Shown one piece after another: positions 11,901-24,026 of a stretch of 64,000 nt of DNA (positions are counted from its first letter, which is position 1; every line of letters starts with the position of its first letter). The notes under the pieces are model-generated. The model was not told where the DNA came from, ran no database searches, and saw nothing but the letters and a program-made list of their open reading frames with translations. The DNA is from Spongospora subterranea f. sp. subterranea (lineage: Eukaryota > Endomyxa: Phytomyxea > Phytomyxea > Plasmodiophorida): assembly GCA_049724395.1 (NCBI GenBank), contig JAUGWO010000033.1, positions 62,001-126,000 of the forward strand, given 5' to 3'. Position numbers and translations under genes: made by a program.

Positions 11901-13730
11901 CTGAGCCCCCTGAACAGGTACCAATGCCAGATGGGTAAACAGACAATGGGGACGCCATACCATAGCCACCCTCATCGTGCCGACAACAAGGTCTACCGTA
12001 TTCAGAATGTGCAGACCCCCGTTGTCAGGAACGATGCCTATGGCCGTCTCGATATGGATCGGTATCCTTTAGGCTGCAATGCCGTCGTCGCCGTCATCTC
12101 CTACACCGGCACGTCATCACCGCATATCTCAACGTTCATTCCCTAATTCCCCATTCAGGATACGATATGGAAGACGCCATGATCATCAACAAGAGTGCTT
12201 ATGAAAGGGGTTTTGGCCATGGGTCGGTTTACACAACGAAACTCGTTGACCTGAATGATATGAAGGTCGATCACCATCATGTTAATTTGGGCGATCTCTG
12301 ATCATGGTTTTGTTGTCTGGTTCAGGCTTCGGGTCAGGCGTCCGTATTCGTGTTCAGCAATATCGATGGCAATACCGGCAAGAAGCACTATTCCAGTCTC
12401 GGGGCCGATGGTCTTCCCGCCGTGGGAACGCTGCTGGAACAGGGCGACGCCATGTACTCGTACATGAACACGGTTACGAAGCAGATCACGGTCGTGAAGC
12501 ACAAATCCTCAGAGATGGCGCGTATCGATCAGGTCGGGGACACATATATTTATTTTTTCCATACTGCCCCGCCTCTAACGCCATCTCAGGTTCGGATTCT
12601 GGGCTCCTCGGCCAGCAAAGGCCCACCGTTTGCTGTCGCCATCACCCTCCGATACAATCGTAACGCGATTCTGGGCGATAAATTCTCATCTCGCCATGGT
12701 CAGAAGGGTGTCCTATCCCAGCTATGGGAGACAAGTCGACATGCCCTTTACCGGTCGGTGATCCTCCTCTGTTGTTATCGCCATGGGCTCGTCCCGTCCC
12801 CTTGACCGCGTTTGATCATCCTATATCAGGAGATGGTCTTACGCCCGACGTCATCATCAACCCTCACGCTTTCCCGTCGCGTATGACGATTGGGATGTTA
12901 ATCGAGTCGATGGCCGGTAATCCCGCGTCCACTCCAATGTTCGTTCACGCTTTCCTCATCAGATTCCGCCTGATCTCAGGTAAAGCGGCCTGCCTTCATG
13001 GGATTTTCGCCAATGGAACACCGTTCCAGTTCTCGGAAGACGATCTCGCCATTGACTATTTCGGTAAACAATTGCGATCCGCCGGGTTCAACTATCTTGG
13101 AAATGAGGAGATGTATTCGGGTGTTTCCGGTCAGTTCACTGCTTTTACCGATCGATCGTTCGTCGTTGACGATTTCCCAAAAATAAAGGTGTCCAGTTCG
13201 AAGCCGATATCTTCATCGGAGTTGTGTATTATCAGCGCCTTCGTCATATGGTTTCCGATAAGTCCCAGGTATTCGCCGACGTCGTTGTGCGCGCGTCGAT
13301 CCTCGATTAATATTCTCGTCGTGTTCAGGTTCGATCAACGGGCCCAACCAATGAGCTGACCCATCAGCCAGTTCACGGCCGTAAAAGGAAAGGTGGTATT
13401 CGGTTCGGTGAGATGGAACGGGATTCGTTGCTCGGACACGGTGCCGCCTTTCTCCTCAACGATCGTCTCCTGAAATGTTCCGACGCCCATTCAGGTATTT
13501 GTGAATTTCTCAATTCGGCTCATCGATTGTTGATCGGTGTTCGATATCCTTCAGTGAACGTTTGCAAGAAATGTGGCAGTATCTTATCGTCATTCAACAA
13601 GGGAGCGGCGATCACCTGCACAGTTTGCCAAACGTCCTCGTGCGCATCTATACCCATCCCATACGTCTTCACATATCTGGTTAACGAACTCGCCGCGATG
13701 AATGTCAAAATACAATTGAACGTTAAATAA
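8993..13730 (+). CDS. POLR1B: RNA polymerase I second-largest subunit
   Basis: Second-largest (beta-type) subunit RPA2/RPA135 of nucleolar RNA polymerase I, which forms half of the catalytic cleft for pre-rRNA synthesis. Exons from ATG at 8993 to TAA at 13728-13730 cover the whole family length of about 1,150 residues. Landmarks: [63 protein letters not shown] and [16 protein letters not shown] region (here [17 protein letters not shown]), SPRNM...[13 protein letters not shown], the [18 protein letters not shown] active-site region, [53 protein letters not shown], a C-terminal zinc ribbon with CKKC and CTVC pairs, and [18 protein letters not shown]. That ending and the zinc ribbon favour Pol I over Pol II or III. 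Many introns of about 45-60 nt interrupt the gene, so each exon is open in only one frame. Confidence 0.93.
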
Positions 13731-13966
13731 ATTCCAAAAAAAGTCAAAATACAATTAAGCTAAATAACTAAACACGAAATAGATTCCATCATAATAACAG
13801 CGTCCTTCCGGGATGATCGAATTCTTCACGAGATGCGATTTCTACATTGCTGATAATTGGGCTAGTAAGGAATGGGACACAGATGAGTTAGGTTTAATGT
13901 ATGACAGCGATGGTATATTAGAACTTGTAATATAGCATGGAATAGAAGTCGAACAGCAGGACTTGA

Positions 13967-14332
13967 TCACCAGTTGTCTCCACCACGGCTTCTGCCGCCA
14001 CCATAGCCACCTCCGTTGCCACCACCATAACCGCCGCCGCCGCCGCCGCCGCCACCGTATCCGCCGTTGTCACGGCTTGATTCACGAGGAGCGCCCTTGA
14101 CGTAGACGCCGTTGGGTCCGGTGACGTTCACAGCCTTGGTACGTCCGTCCTCGCCGGTCTCGACGTCGAACTCGACGGCTTCACCATCGGCCAACGATCG
14201 GTATCCAGAGGCGTAAACGCTGGACTGATGGACGAAAAGGTCATCAGTTCCATCATCGGGTGTGATGAATCCGAATCCCTTGGTGTTGTTGAAGAACTTG
14301 ACGGTTCCGACCAGCTTAGGACACACCGGCAT
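13967..14332 (-). CDS. Cold-shock domain protein with Gly-rich tail
   Basis: Single-exon gene of 121 residues. Residues 6-72 form a cold-shock domain, a five-stranded OB fold that binds single-stranded RNA or [22 protein letters not shown] holds the RNP1 motif KGFGFI and LFVHQSSV the RNP2-type motif. The tail (about residues 80-121) is Gly-rich with Tyr and Arg (GGYGG repeats, GGGRSRGG), typical of RNA chaperones that form condensates. The ATG at 14332 is the only sensible start. Family members act as RNA chaperones in translation and stress response. Absence of introns is unusual for this window and would fit a retrocopy or bacterial-derived origin, but CSD plus Gly-rich proteins are common in protists and plants. 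Confidence 0.93.
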   Translation of the reverse strand: MPVCPKLVGTVKFFNNTKGFGFITPDDGTDDLFVHQSSVYASGYRSLADGEAVEFDVETGEDGRTKAVNVTGPNGVYVKGAPRESSRDNGGYGGGGGGGGGYGGGNGGGYGGGRSRGGDNW

Positions 14333-14844
14333 GATTAAACCGACGATGATGATTATGGCGCAAGATCGGTAACAGACCGGAGGAGATGTGGTAATTTAGG
14401 CCGTGACGGCATTGCGCTACGGCCTAACGTCTTTTGTTGCCCTGGCCAGTGGCGCCACGGGTAACGGTACACTGGTGTGACTGTTTCTTGGGTACATTGC
14501 TAGGGTCACTAGGGCATACCCACTAGTAACGATGAGCTGTTGAGTGGGCCAATGTACACTATTGACGCATCATATTAGAGGCAGCCCCCTATAATCGCTG
14601 GCACCATCGGCGATACATATCGATAGGCCTGTAGTACATATTACAGCGAAGAGGGTTCACTGTTCGCTAGGATTATCGCTGTTATTCAGAACCTCAACAT
14701 GACCATTTTGTCGTCGTACTAGGTTGGAAAAACTAGATTCCGAAATAACCCATTGTTCAGAAACCAACTCTCAAGTACGTGTATCTATGAATTAAGGCTT
14801 TTGATTTCTTAGCATGGTCGTGAGTTTGCTCATGTGTGACAGCG
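14333..14844. other. Intergenic region, no gene seen
   Basis: About 510 bp upstream of the cold-shock gene. I see no convincing coding frame, repeat array or RNA gene. It should include the promoter of the cold-shock gene at its left end. Confidence 0.4.
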
Positions 14845-15298
14845 TATCCTTCATATTTTGAAGGAAGTAAATATCGCCTTTGGAGATTCTTTTGGAATTT
14901 TGGAGATCACTTCTCGGCCGGTGTGAACGAACGAATTTATCACCTTATCAAAGGAAAAATTACCCTGAGCTCAGAATGCCGATAACACCCGTGGGCAAAA
15001 ACTGCTGCCTAATAGCCCCGCTGAACCGCAAAGTAAACAACCGGTTTCGACATATTGCCACATCTCAACAGTAGTCCACAGGGCGTCATCAAGATCAAGG
15101 TTAATCTGAAAACTGTGAACTCGATTTATGTTGAGAGAGCCATTTCTTTGTGAATCCTGTTAGTGATATTTTCCACTTCCCCTCAAGTCGTAATCATTAT
15201 TTCGTTTAACTGTACGGAGTCCGTACGGCTGGGCCTCGGGTCGCGACCAGAGCTATTCAAATCATTAATGATCACCCGATTAGAAGTGATTTCATGCG
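14845..15298. repeat. Dispersed repeat, copy A
   Basis: This stretch is repeated at 25050-25436 in the same orientation. The core (about 14950-15120) is nearly identical in both copies, including agctcagaatgccgataaca and ccacatctcaacagtagtcc; the flanking parts match at lower identity, with small indels. Copy A has about 40 extra bases near 15170-15210. No coding capacity is conserved, since the short frames differ. The boundaries are estimated by eye. It looks like a short non-autonomous interspersed element or a fragment of a larger one; I found no clear terminal repeats or target duplication. Confidence 0.85.
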
Positions 15299-16211
15299 AT
15301 GATTAGTGCTCAGTGATGATCAAGTTAGTAATCGTATTTGGCTGTGTGTTGTGTTGATACCAGGAGCGCTTCGGATTTGTAATGGTATCTCCATAGGAAT
15401 GCATTAATATCCGTTCGTTGCTTGCGATCAACTTTCATAACTATCATGACGATGTCTGGCATTTCTGAGAGCGCCTCTTATTCCCCATTCCTTTCCTGCA
15501 TTTATATTATCATACAATCAAGCTTACTGGCTTTGTGGTACTTTCAGCAATTTTGTTGTTTTGAAAATGTTTAGCGAGAACGGTGTCCTTGTTTTGTTGT
15601 CTATTTAGAAATTGTGTATCCAGATCCATCTGTAAATTCGTAAATACATAATGATAATCTCCCTTTGAACTTGGTTCCCATTCGGGTGATTGCGAGCAAC
15701 ATCTTATGAACGTTTTATTGATTGATACGGTTGCTGTGAATTATCGTGTACAGCAGGGCACAGCTTCCATTCTGGCGACTTTCCGTTTACATACGTGTTG
15801 TCAGGTCAGCGTTGAACAGAGATGTGATAACGGGGGTGTTCGCCCCTCCATCTGACGATCGTGCCCCCCTCCCTACCTTCCTCGCTGCGTGTGCCTCTCT
15901 ATCTAATGTTGGTAGTGTCCAAGCACACCAGTGATTGGCAAGGGAGGCAGCAGTGGTAGATCATCCTCCACAGAGTGTCGACAGTGATCAAATAACTGAC
16001 TTGGGGAGGTCGCACTCTAACAGTAAAGGGAGGTGGTTCTTCATCGTTAGCAGTGATTAACTGAGTCTTAGGAGTAAGGGAGGTCGTAGATCATCGTCTC
16101 AGGGTATTAATAGGAAGGACCTGTCCATGACACATACATCATCATCATAACCCCTCTGGTCGCCCTCAGATTAGCATCTTCATCGCCAATCATTCTGCAT
16201 TCAAGATCACC
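15299..16211. other. Intergenic region, no gene seen
   Basis: About 900 bp with many stops in all frames and no recognisable gene. The part 15935-16110 holds loosely repeated purine-rich words (gggaggt, agggaggcagcag, cagtgatcaa/cagtgattaa) that suggest a decayed short tandem array. Confidence 0.4.
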
Positions 16212-16603
16212 ATGGGGCGGACCAAACTGTCCAAACAGCGCCGAGATGAAAGACAGACGAGATGGATACTTGTCGCCATTAATGGGGAACAGCCATGTGA
16301 TACATGTCGGTACATTCCTGGTTATAAATTATTGCTGTTTTCTATCGCTGAATGGTTACTATGTTAGTAAGCGAATTTTCTAACTTCTGGGCTGGTAATG
16401 CGTCGGCAGCAGCTAAGAAGGTATTTAGGCGTTCAAAGTCGTGCTCTTCTATTACATTGGCACCAAAAGACGATCCGGATGATCTCGTTGTCGTTGATAT
16501 GTGCTCGTTCTCATTTCGAGCAGATTCAAAGCAGCAATCCCGTCGCGCTAGAGGTTTCAAATTACTCACTGCAATTGATGTAGTGGAATATAATGATGAA
16601 TGA
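16212..16603 (+). CDS. Small hypothetical basic protein
   Basis: Two exons give about 110 residues. Exon 1 starts at ATG 16212 (MGRTKLSKQRRDERQ...) and ends in EQPCDTC with a GTACAT donor; the intron ends at ttagtaag, and the joined frame continues REFSNFWAGNASAAAKKVF to a stop at 16603. The N terminus is strongly basic and the middle is Ser-rich. I do not recognise the family. The antisense strand is also open over exon 2, so the strand choice rests on the phase-compatible first exon. It converges on the minus-strand gene at 16668. Confidence 0.42.
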
Positions 16604-16667
16604 TTGGACATGTTCTATACTTCTATTCAACATTAATTGATTTTTTTGGGTATCGCTTGTAGGAGTC

Positions 16668-17390
16668 TTAGTTAGACACCTCTTGAGTAATGGCGGTTTC
16701 CAAAACTTTGGTGCTATCGGAAGGCTGGGGCGAAGATGAAGAAGGGGTTTCATCGCTGCTGCCCAAAACCATATCGAGCGCTAACCTTTCCAATGCATCG
16801 CACGCATCTGTTATGGGGACACGAGCTGTCACCAGCCTCTTTAAGGAGCTGAACACGGTAATAAGGCGCCTAGAGCAATCATCAGATACCAGCGTCTCTG
16901 GGTTGGGCCGGACAGGATCGGGGACGGCACAGATTGTGATGATGGATACGGCCGAGACGGTATCCAGGCAATGTGACAGAGCAGATACCCTGTAATGCAA
17001 ACGGGGCTGGTCAGTGACTTGCCACTGGTGTAAGGTCAACATGCCAGTATGGTTCATGTTTCATGTGTAGGTCATGCCATGCATGTCCCTTCGTTACACT
17101 TACACAGCTCATCCTCACCTGTACTGTATATTATCGATTGCTCTCTTCAGTCGGCTAATCTCGTCATGATCGCTCACACAATTGGCGACGTGTGTTAGCA
17201 AGTCGCCAACAGCATATAAAGCGGATTGGGTCGCCGTCTGGGGACTCTCCTGGAGCAGGTCGCTCTCCAGCGTTTTCAGTTTTTCAAATGTGTCTGGGTG
17301 GTGTCGGTATATGATCATGTCCTGGGCCTCGGTTTCAGCATCCTTCACCTGCTTGGCATTGTAGAACAAGGCTGGGCCAGACCTGGCCAT
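16668..17390 (-). CDS. Hypothetical two-exon protein
   Basis: Start ATG at 17390 (MARSGPALFYNAKQVKDAE). Exon 1 encodes an all-helical segment (EAQDMIIYRHHPDTFEKLK, LLTHVANCVSDHDEISRLK). An intron of about 125 nt ends in a pyrimidine-rich ttgcattacag acceptor, and exon 2 resumes in frame (VSALSHCLDTVSAVSI...) to a stop at 16668-16670. The product is about 195 residues: helical, with a Ser/Pro-rich C terminus. No family recognised and no signal peptide. The joined reading frame with canonical splice sites makes a real gene likely. Confidence 0.5.
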
Positions 17391-18260
17391 TGTCTACCAG
17401 TATATGGCACACCGCTCTGCTTGGGTACTCAACCTGCTAGTGATCCTTATCTAATACTATCTCAACCCATAGTATACTGCCAATTATTCGGTGTAGTAAA
17501 GCTATAGCTGCGTCTTGCTACAAGTGTTACGGTTATTATCCTACAGCCTGTTAACATCCTTTAGCCAATGTCGTTTGAATTTGAACGCCAACTGTTAACG
17601 CTCCTTGCAAGCATCTCCTCTATTGGATCATTTGCAGAGAGGTTCGCCGAATCAGCCATCCTGACGACTTGTATGGGTAAAACGTGAATTTCATGGCGCG
17701 ATAAGATCCATTTCTCATTCCTATAAACGATCTCTGTATTTGAACCAGCGTTTCAGTCGCACAAGCAAAACAGCAAACCCTTTCCCCACGAGGCCACGAA
17801 TTGACTCAATTTGGAACCATTTTGAACCCTGACTGGCACATAGCCATCCTTGAGCACACTTTTGTCGACAAATGCAGCAGGTTAAGTAAACAACCTTAAA
17901 ATCGCTGTTTCGTTCGCTCGGGACTCTGGTGTTCCACAGTGATCAATGATGCAGATTCGCAATCGAAGTGGTTCGGTTGGCCAAAATCCACAGTTTTGAT
18001 GACTGATCAACCTGAAATTTGTCGTCGGTAACGGATTGCAGAATTGGTTTCGTGCGTGTCACGATCACGATTAGCCTAAACCTTGCTATCGACGGCATTC
18101 TCTGAATCAGATCGACAACATTGTGTCAGAGCACCAAGACGCTATCGATAATGTTCAACGCTATGGATCAGATACATCCTGCATTTGGTATAAATGTTCC
18201 GGAGCAAAGACAAACAACGCCAATTGGGATTACATGTTTGTTTTTTGATTATTTCTAGGT
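17391..18260. other. Intergenic region, no gene seen
   Basis: About 870 bp with frequent stops in all six frames. No repeat or RNA gene recognised. It probably holds the promoter of the minus-strand gene that starts at 17390. Confidence 0.4.
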
Positions 18261-18691
18261 TCAAGGGTCTTGGTTCTGATCGGTGAGGTGATTACTCAAC
18301 TTGGTCAGATGATGGTAGGTATCCGGCAGGGGTTGGACGATCTGCCCCGACGTGATCAACGATTTTGGGTCAAAATGGCAGCGAGCAACCATTGTTACTT
18401 CTAGCGAGAGGGCGATATCCTGCGATATTGTGTTTGTGTGCGCCAGGAAAACACCAGATCGGATTTCCCAATTGCGACGTGAAACCTTTGATAACAAGCA
18501 TAGAGGGTTCTGGAAGGATTACGATCAGGGACATGGAGATATCAAGGTCATTTACAGATCTCCTAGCGCCATCGACAGACCTTGCCATGTGCGCTGTGGG
18601 CCAGCTCAGCAAACCGTACTGTCCTCAATACGACAGCGCCATCGATGACAAGATATCGGTCTGGGGCATTGAGGGTGATTCAGCCAATTAG
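18261..18691. other. Stretch open in several frames, possible gene unresolved
   Basis: At least two plus frames and two minus frames are open here. A minus reading ends neatly in a stop near 18261 (...SGQIVQPLPDTYHHLTKLS...), while a plus reading (...GSGRITIRDMEISRS...) ends near 18691. Low stop density suggests coding sequence with introns, but I could not find one phase-consistent exon chain, so I assign neither strand nor product. Confidence 0.25.
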
Positions 18692-19134
18692 GTCAATATA
18701 TATTTGAAGGAATCGGATAGATGAAGTCCTTTGAGAACAACAAATAAACTTCTGTAGTTTCTTGTCGGGACAATTCACTGGATCAGCGCATATTCGACAA
18801 AGCTTCATTCGTTTATCACGATAATCTGTTGAACAACGGCTGCCCATGACCAATGTTATATTCTCAGACTAATATCAGTGTTAACAATCAAAGGGACCGG
18901 GTTTTATATCCTAAAAATCCTCATTTCTACCAGCCCGACCAACTTCATCGTCTGGTCGATTTCATGACATTATAATTATCTGTTGATGTTAATGACCTCT
19001 GTGAGTCTCTTTCCACATTGCCACATTTCCATCCTAATCTATTAGAACTGTCATCCGATCAGGTCATGATATCAGGTAGATGGTGCTTTTACGGGCACAA
19101 TTTCCTTTAACGTGCGGTCGTGGATTTTTTTTAA

Positions 19135-19294
19135 CTCAATGCGAAATATTCCGGTTCCGGGACCAAAACGATGTTAGACGGCAAGACCCAGCTGGGTCGT
19201 AGGACAACCAGGCCCCGTTCCTCCAAAGCACCTTATCACTTGCATGCAATACAGCTATTTCTTCCAGAACCGGAATATTCCACATCGAATTGAG
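19135..19294. repeat. Short inverted-repeat element, about 160 bp
   Basis: The ends are inverted copies. AATATTCCGGTTC at 19145-19157 matches GAACCGGAATATT at 19267-19279, and the outer CTCAATGCG at 19135 pairs loosely with CGAATTGAG at 19286-19294. The interior of about 110 bp has no obvious structure. This is the shape of a small foldback or MITE-like element, but a single copy is seen and no target duplication is clear. The rest of 18692-19704 shows no gene. Confidence 0.4.
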
Positions 19295-19704
19295 GCACAG
19301 CACACGATGATGTTGTACCCATAATAGCGCCATCTACGACCTCAAGATGTAATATGAATTAGTTACCCTGAGTGGTTGCAAATAACAAGTGAGTACGTCT
19401 TGAGAATGTCCAAGCAGAGACAGTACATTTTCGAATGGCGATACATTTGGACAAAACTCTCTCAATTTGATCAATCACTGTTTCTTGCAATCATATCGCC
19501 ATCCTGGGCCTCTCCTCCATCTCTGTCTTAGAATTCTTTAACAATCACCGATCCATCAAGACAAGGACCAGATTATTACTCATTGTTTACGGGTATCAAT
19601 TTGGTTTTCAGTGACACACAGACGGTGTCCGTGACGGGGTCCGTGACCTTGGCAGCCGACAAGTGACGGGGCAACGTTCTGGTAGGTAGAATTGGTCGAA
19701 CGAA

Positions 19705-22093
19705 ATGGCTATCGACGACACGATCCAGGTTAATATCTCGACCAGGCCTGGTGGTGCCGATATTCCCGGGTATACTATAAGGGGAGATGATGGTGGCGAT
19801 AAGAGAAGGGATCGGGTTCATAATGGTCATAATCACAGGATTAAGGGACATGATAAAGGCGCGGCTGATAAAGGGCAGAAACGGATAGCGCCCAAAATCA
19901 GACGTAATATAAATATCAGATGCTTTATCGGGTTTCCGAGTTTAACATTGGTGAATTATTTCAGGAGTAATTCCAGATACGACTGGTGATTTAGAGAAAC
20001 GACGGAATATGGGCAATTCTCGAACGATATTCGCTAATGAACAATGCTCATTCGCATCGTTGGGTCTAAGTCAACGGATCACGAAACAGTTAGAGACGAA
20101 GCTGGGGTTTACTCAAGCGACGCTGGTGCAGAGTTTGACCATCCCTGAGATGATATCGGGTCGTGATGTGCTATCCCAATCCCAGACCGGTTCCGGGAAG
20201 ACATTAGGTCGGTTGTGAATGTGCCCTGGCCCACACTCGCTAACCCTCATCGACAGCATTTCTGGCACCGATCGTCGATAGACTCACCGCCCCAGGTCGG
20301 GAGCGGATCACCCGTTCTCAAGGAACGCTCTCGTTGATTATCTGCCCAACCAGAGAGCTCTGTCTCCAAACCCATCAGGTCCTCAGTAAATTAGCTCAGC
20401 CGTTTCCCTTTATTGTCAGCGGAATTGTCATGGGTGGGCAGAAAATCAAATCAGAGAAGGCGTCGTTGAGGAAAGGTCAAAAATTCATTCAATATCGGAT
20501 GTTTTCGAGTGAAACTGATAGGAATTGTTCGACCATCTCAGGGATTACCATATTAATATGTACTCCAGGGCGATTATTAGACCATCTTCGCCATACAACA
20601 TCCTTCATATATTCCAATTGTGAACACTTCATCCTCGATGAAGCCGATCGTCTGCTCGATCTCGGGTTCGAGAACGATCTCAACAGCATCGCGGATGCGC
20701 TCAGGTCGAAGGTCTCCTCATCTCATCGCCTTCAGTGTGCACTCCTTTCGGCGACCCTTGACAAGCGAGTTAAGCGATTGGGCACGATACTGATGAAATC
20801 CCCCACGATCATCGATTGTTCATCAATTCCATCTCCTGGTTCTGTTTCTTCGCAACCCGCTCCGCCCACATCACAATATCAGATTCCTGATGGATTATCC
20901 CAAGGATATGTTGCTGTTCCTGAGCGGCTTCGTCTCGTGTCGCTCGTCGCCTTTCTACGTTTGAAAATCTCCTCCGCTACTCAGGTCAGTGACCTTTTTC
21001 TCTAATTTATATTCATCTGATCTCCTGATTCAGGCGATTTCAAAGCGATCGTGTTCGTCTCGACATGTGATCAGACCGAGTTCTATCACCGCCTATTCTC
21101 CAACATATGTTGGCCACCGGCTCCATCTCGTCAAGTTCTTGACGATGGGGATCGGGAACTCCTCTCCGATGATGTTCAGGACGATACACTCCACGATCCC
21201 ATCATCCCATCGCCCTTATTCAAACTCCATGGGAATATGAGTTCCACCGATAGAACCAAAGGTGCTCTACACAGTCATCATCATCATATCTGCGATCGAT
21301 TTTCTAATCGCGTTCTTTGTCGTTATTTCAGTTTACCAGCAATATTGCTTGGGTCGTACCGGTATTCTATTCTGTACTGATGTTGCTGCTCGTGGTCTTG
21401 ATCTCCCATCTGTTGATTGGATTATTCAGTACAATCCTCCCTCTGATATCACCGATTATGTTCATCGTATTGGTCGAACGGCCCGATTAGGTAAAATCAA
21501 TGCTGAACCCAAGTGAGTTCATTCGGCCGTTGATTGCGTATTCGACAGGTCGGCGAGGTCGAACGCTGTTGATCCTATCGCAATCCGAACGTGGATTTAC
21601 GTCGCTACTGAACGAGCATAACATCCATCCGGACGAAATGGATTGCGATCAGCTTCTGGACAGTGTTCGTCGCGAGATCATCAACGGGGCTCCGGCTCCT
21701 TCGTCGTGTCACTACACGGCAATGAACAAACAGTTCACCTATCCCGTCGACAGCGATACCGATATCAAAGGATTGGCGTCGAGAGCGTTCACCAGTTATA
21801 CCCGATCGTACGCCGCGTATCCAAAACCCATCAGACCGCTTTTGTCGGTCCACAATCTGCATTTGGGGCACGTTGCATGCAGTTTCGGCCTGAAACAGGC
21901 GCCATCATCGATATCAGGGCAACAAAAGATCGGACGGCGACACAGGAAACGGGATGGGAATGATGACGAGGAGGATGATGACGATATCGTACCGGCTGTG
22001 AGAGGATCGTTAGAGAAATATGAACAAGGACAGAAGAGGTCGAATAAGAGATCAAAAGTTCTTTACAATCTCATGTCTGAGTTCACTGCATAA
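19705..22093 (+). CDS. DDX31: DEAD-box RNA helicase DDX31/Dbp7
   Basis: ATP-dependent RNA helicase of the Dbp7/DDX31 branch, which acts in the nucleolus on early 60S pre-ribosomes. Start ATG at 19705 ([19 protein letters not shown]). A basic N-terminal region is followed by the Q motif ([19 protein letters not shown] then FTQATLVQ), Walker [49 protein letters not shown] (DEAD), [14 protein letters not shown] (SAT), then [19 protein letters not shown] and [10 protein letters not shown]. The insertion between PTREL and the GG motif, the NP-rich linker before the second RecA domain and the charged C-terminal tail ([16 protein letters not shown]) fit Dbp7. At least four introns of about 50-60 nt. 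Stop at 22091-22093. Together with the Pol I subunit this is a second ribosome-production gene in the window. Confidence 0.9.
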
Positions 22094-22182
22094 ACAATAT
22101 TTATTATGATCGTGAACGTCAAAGCGTCATGAAATCCTCTTTCCTTACGGTATGGATCAGGTGGTGGTTGTAGTTCTGGCGA

Positions 22183-22569
22183 TCACCGACTATAACCTTT
22201 GGATACGTTTGGGCTGTGTATTGCAGATGCTGTGGTGGCTCGAGAGGTCAAATCATCACTGGTCTGAGCATTGGCATCTGCAGAGTCATTCGTGATCGGA
22301 TCACGATGCGGGCGAGAAGGCGAATCATCATTACGACGATCGCTGTTATCACTGAACATGTTTCGGACAGTGATTGAACACAATTGAAATGTGCCGATAC
22401 GCTTCTCGAACGAGGTGATCGGATCACCCCACTGAAACCGATTGACGATCAAGTCACTACGCCATGTCGCCTGATCCTGGTGTTTGATTGGAGCTTGCCA
22501 GGTTGTCTTGAACATCGTTCGCCAGGGTCCAACGTGTTCAATTTGAATGTACAGCTGGTTTGTCGCCAC
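22183..22569 (-). CDS. Hypothetical protein, 128 residues
   Basis: Uninterrupted minus-strand frame from ATG 22569 (MATNQLYIQIEHVGPWRTM) to a stop at 22183. The first 75 residues look like a beta-rich folded domain (LIVNRFQWGDPITSFEKR, IGTFQLCSITVRNMF); the rest is polar and disordered (SDRRNDDSPSRPHRD...). No family recognised. It could be the last exon of a longer gene. The opposite strand is also partly open. Confidence 0.4.
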   Translation of the reverse strand: MATNQLYIQIEHVGPWRTMFKTTWQAPIKHQDQATWRSDLIVNRFQWGDPITSFEKRIGTFQLCSITVRNMFSDNSDRRNDDSPSRPHRDPITNDSADANAQTSDDLTSRATTASAIHSPNVSKGYSR

Positions 22570-22724
22570 AATCTACTGTACATCACCCAAATAATGTTTT
22601 CAAATCCTAATTCGTTAATACTTCCTCACACTATGAAACTATTGCCTTTTGTTTGCCATCGTGGTGGAGTTCCGGATATAAAATTCTTCGTCGTGAAAAA
22701 TGTTTCCTTGATTCGATCATCGTC

Positions 22725-23668
22725 TTATCGTCTCAAACAATGAACGGTTTTTTCCCTTTTAGAGTCGATCTTGCCAAGTTTCAGGACATGTTGAAGGTCC
22801 GAAGACCTGTGGAATGTAATGAGCATCGATCGCATCTGCCAAGACATCTCCTTGTCGTCGTTTGGACGATTCCGCTCGTTCAAGGATATTGAGCCCCGAT
22901 CAAACAGCCTCAAATACCTTGCGATAGTATTGCTATTCTGGTCGTCTTCAGCAGGGAATCACGAACGGGTACAAAAGCGTGAAAATGGCGTTAGAATCGA
23001 ACATGTTAAAGTCGGTTTGGTTTCTGATAAACGGCGAAGCGCATTTGCATTCTTGTTGCACCCATCCGTGCTTCCCCTTTGCTGTCTTTCGCATTTTATA
23101 CAGCGAACACTTCCCTGTTCGACCCGCAAGTTTGTGTTTGCACCGGTTCGAGTTGTCCCCTTAAAGACGACGAAATAGGTTTTACATCAGCAATGCTATC
23201 GCTGCAATCTGAGCCTGTTACGGCGCTCAATCTCGTTAATGCCAAGGAAGCGTCGGATCGCATTTCTGATCGGCGACAGCAGCACAAGATCCTGTCGAAA
23301 CGCAGACAGGAGTGACTTTGCTGTGAGCGATCTACGTCCTTGTTTGCAAAAAACATTCAGCGACGACGTCGAAAGTCCCAATACAACTGGTCAGGGAACG
23401 TCGCATATCGTGATCGAGCACATGACTATTTCGATCGCCTTAGGTCCACCTTACAGATGATATTTGACAATTGGAAGAACCGACGCAGATCATCGAGAGG
23501 GATGTGGATTGTCGGTCGAATGATACGCCCCGACTAGTGAATAGACGGTCAGTGGATTGTTCCTGCAGGAATACCAATTTGGTGTCCCGTTCTGCTCCGT
23601 TGCACATCCTAGAGATACACATGAAGTTGCCCATGGAAATCACTCGCCCGAGGGAGAGTGTGTTCCAT
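22725..23668 (-). CDS. Hypothetical Cys-containing basic protein, several exons
   Basis: Successive minus-strand exons splice in phase. One exon ends ...NAIRRFLGINEIERR; after an intron of about 60 nt comes DNSNRCKHKLAGRTGKC... and KHGWVQQECKCASPF; after a 49-nt intron comes YLRLFDRGSISLNERNRP... to a stop at 22725. Upstream exon(s) near 23440-23668 (DRLFTSRGVSFDRQS) and the start at 23668 are less sure. The Cys pattern (RCKH, GKC, ECKC) could bind zinc but matches nothing I know. Pairs of canonical splice sites of the usual size make a gene likely even though the product is unknown. Confidence 0.45.
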
Positions 23669-23699
23669 GGCGTCGTTATCACGCGCTCTCGTCCCTCTA

Positions 23700-24026
23700 C
23701 TTAGTTGATATTTGTTGAAAAGACGACAAACCTGACATCTATCAGTGGTTAACGCTGGACAGCTATCCCTGTACTAACCCCTTGTGCCCTTCCTCATCCC
23801 CGTCAATAACTTGTTGTTAAAACAATAGATCAACAGTCGAATGGCGTTCGTCCAAGGATGGGACGAAGGAGTCGCCCCTACTCTGAACGGCATCTCGAAT
23901 TTATATACTATGGGCGAAGGCCAAATTGATTATTGAAGTATTCGAAGGCAAAACACTGATCGGTGGATCATCGGATTCGCCACCCAAGTTATAGACTACC
24001 CAGAGACAACTAGACGATCGTATTCA
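23700..24026. other. Intergenic region, no gene seen
   Basis: About 330 bp with stops in all frames and no repeat or RNA gene recognised, between the hypothetical gene on the minus strand and the copia-like fossil. Confidence 0.35.

Noticed and set aside
14333-16211. tRNA or other RNA genes in the gene-poor stretch
   Set aside because: No cloverleaf with conserved A and B boxes could be recognised by eye; a tRNA or RNA family scan would be decisive and was not possible.
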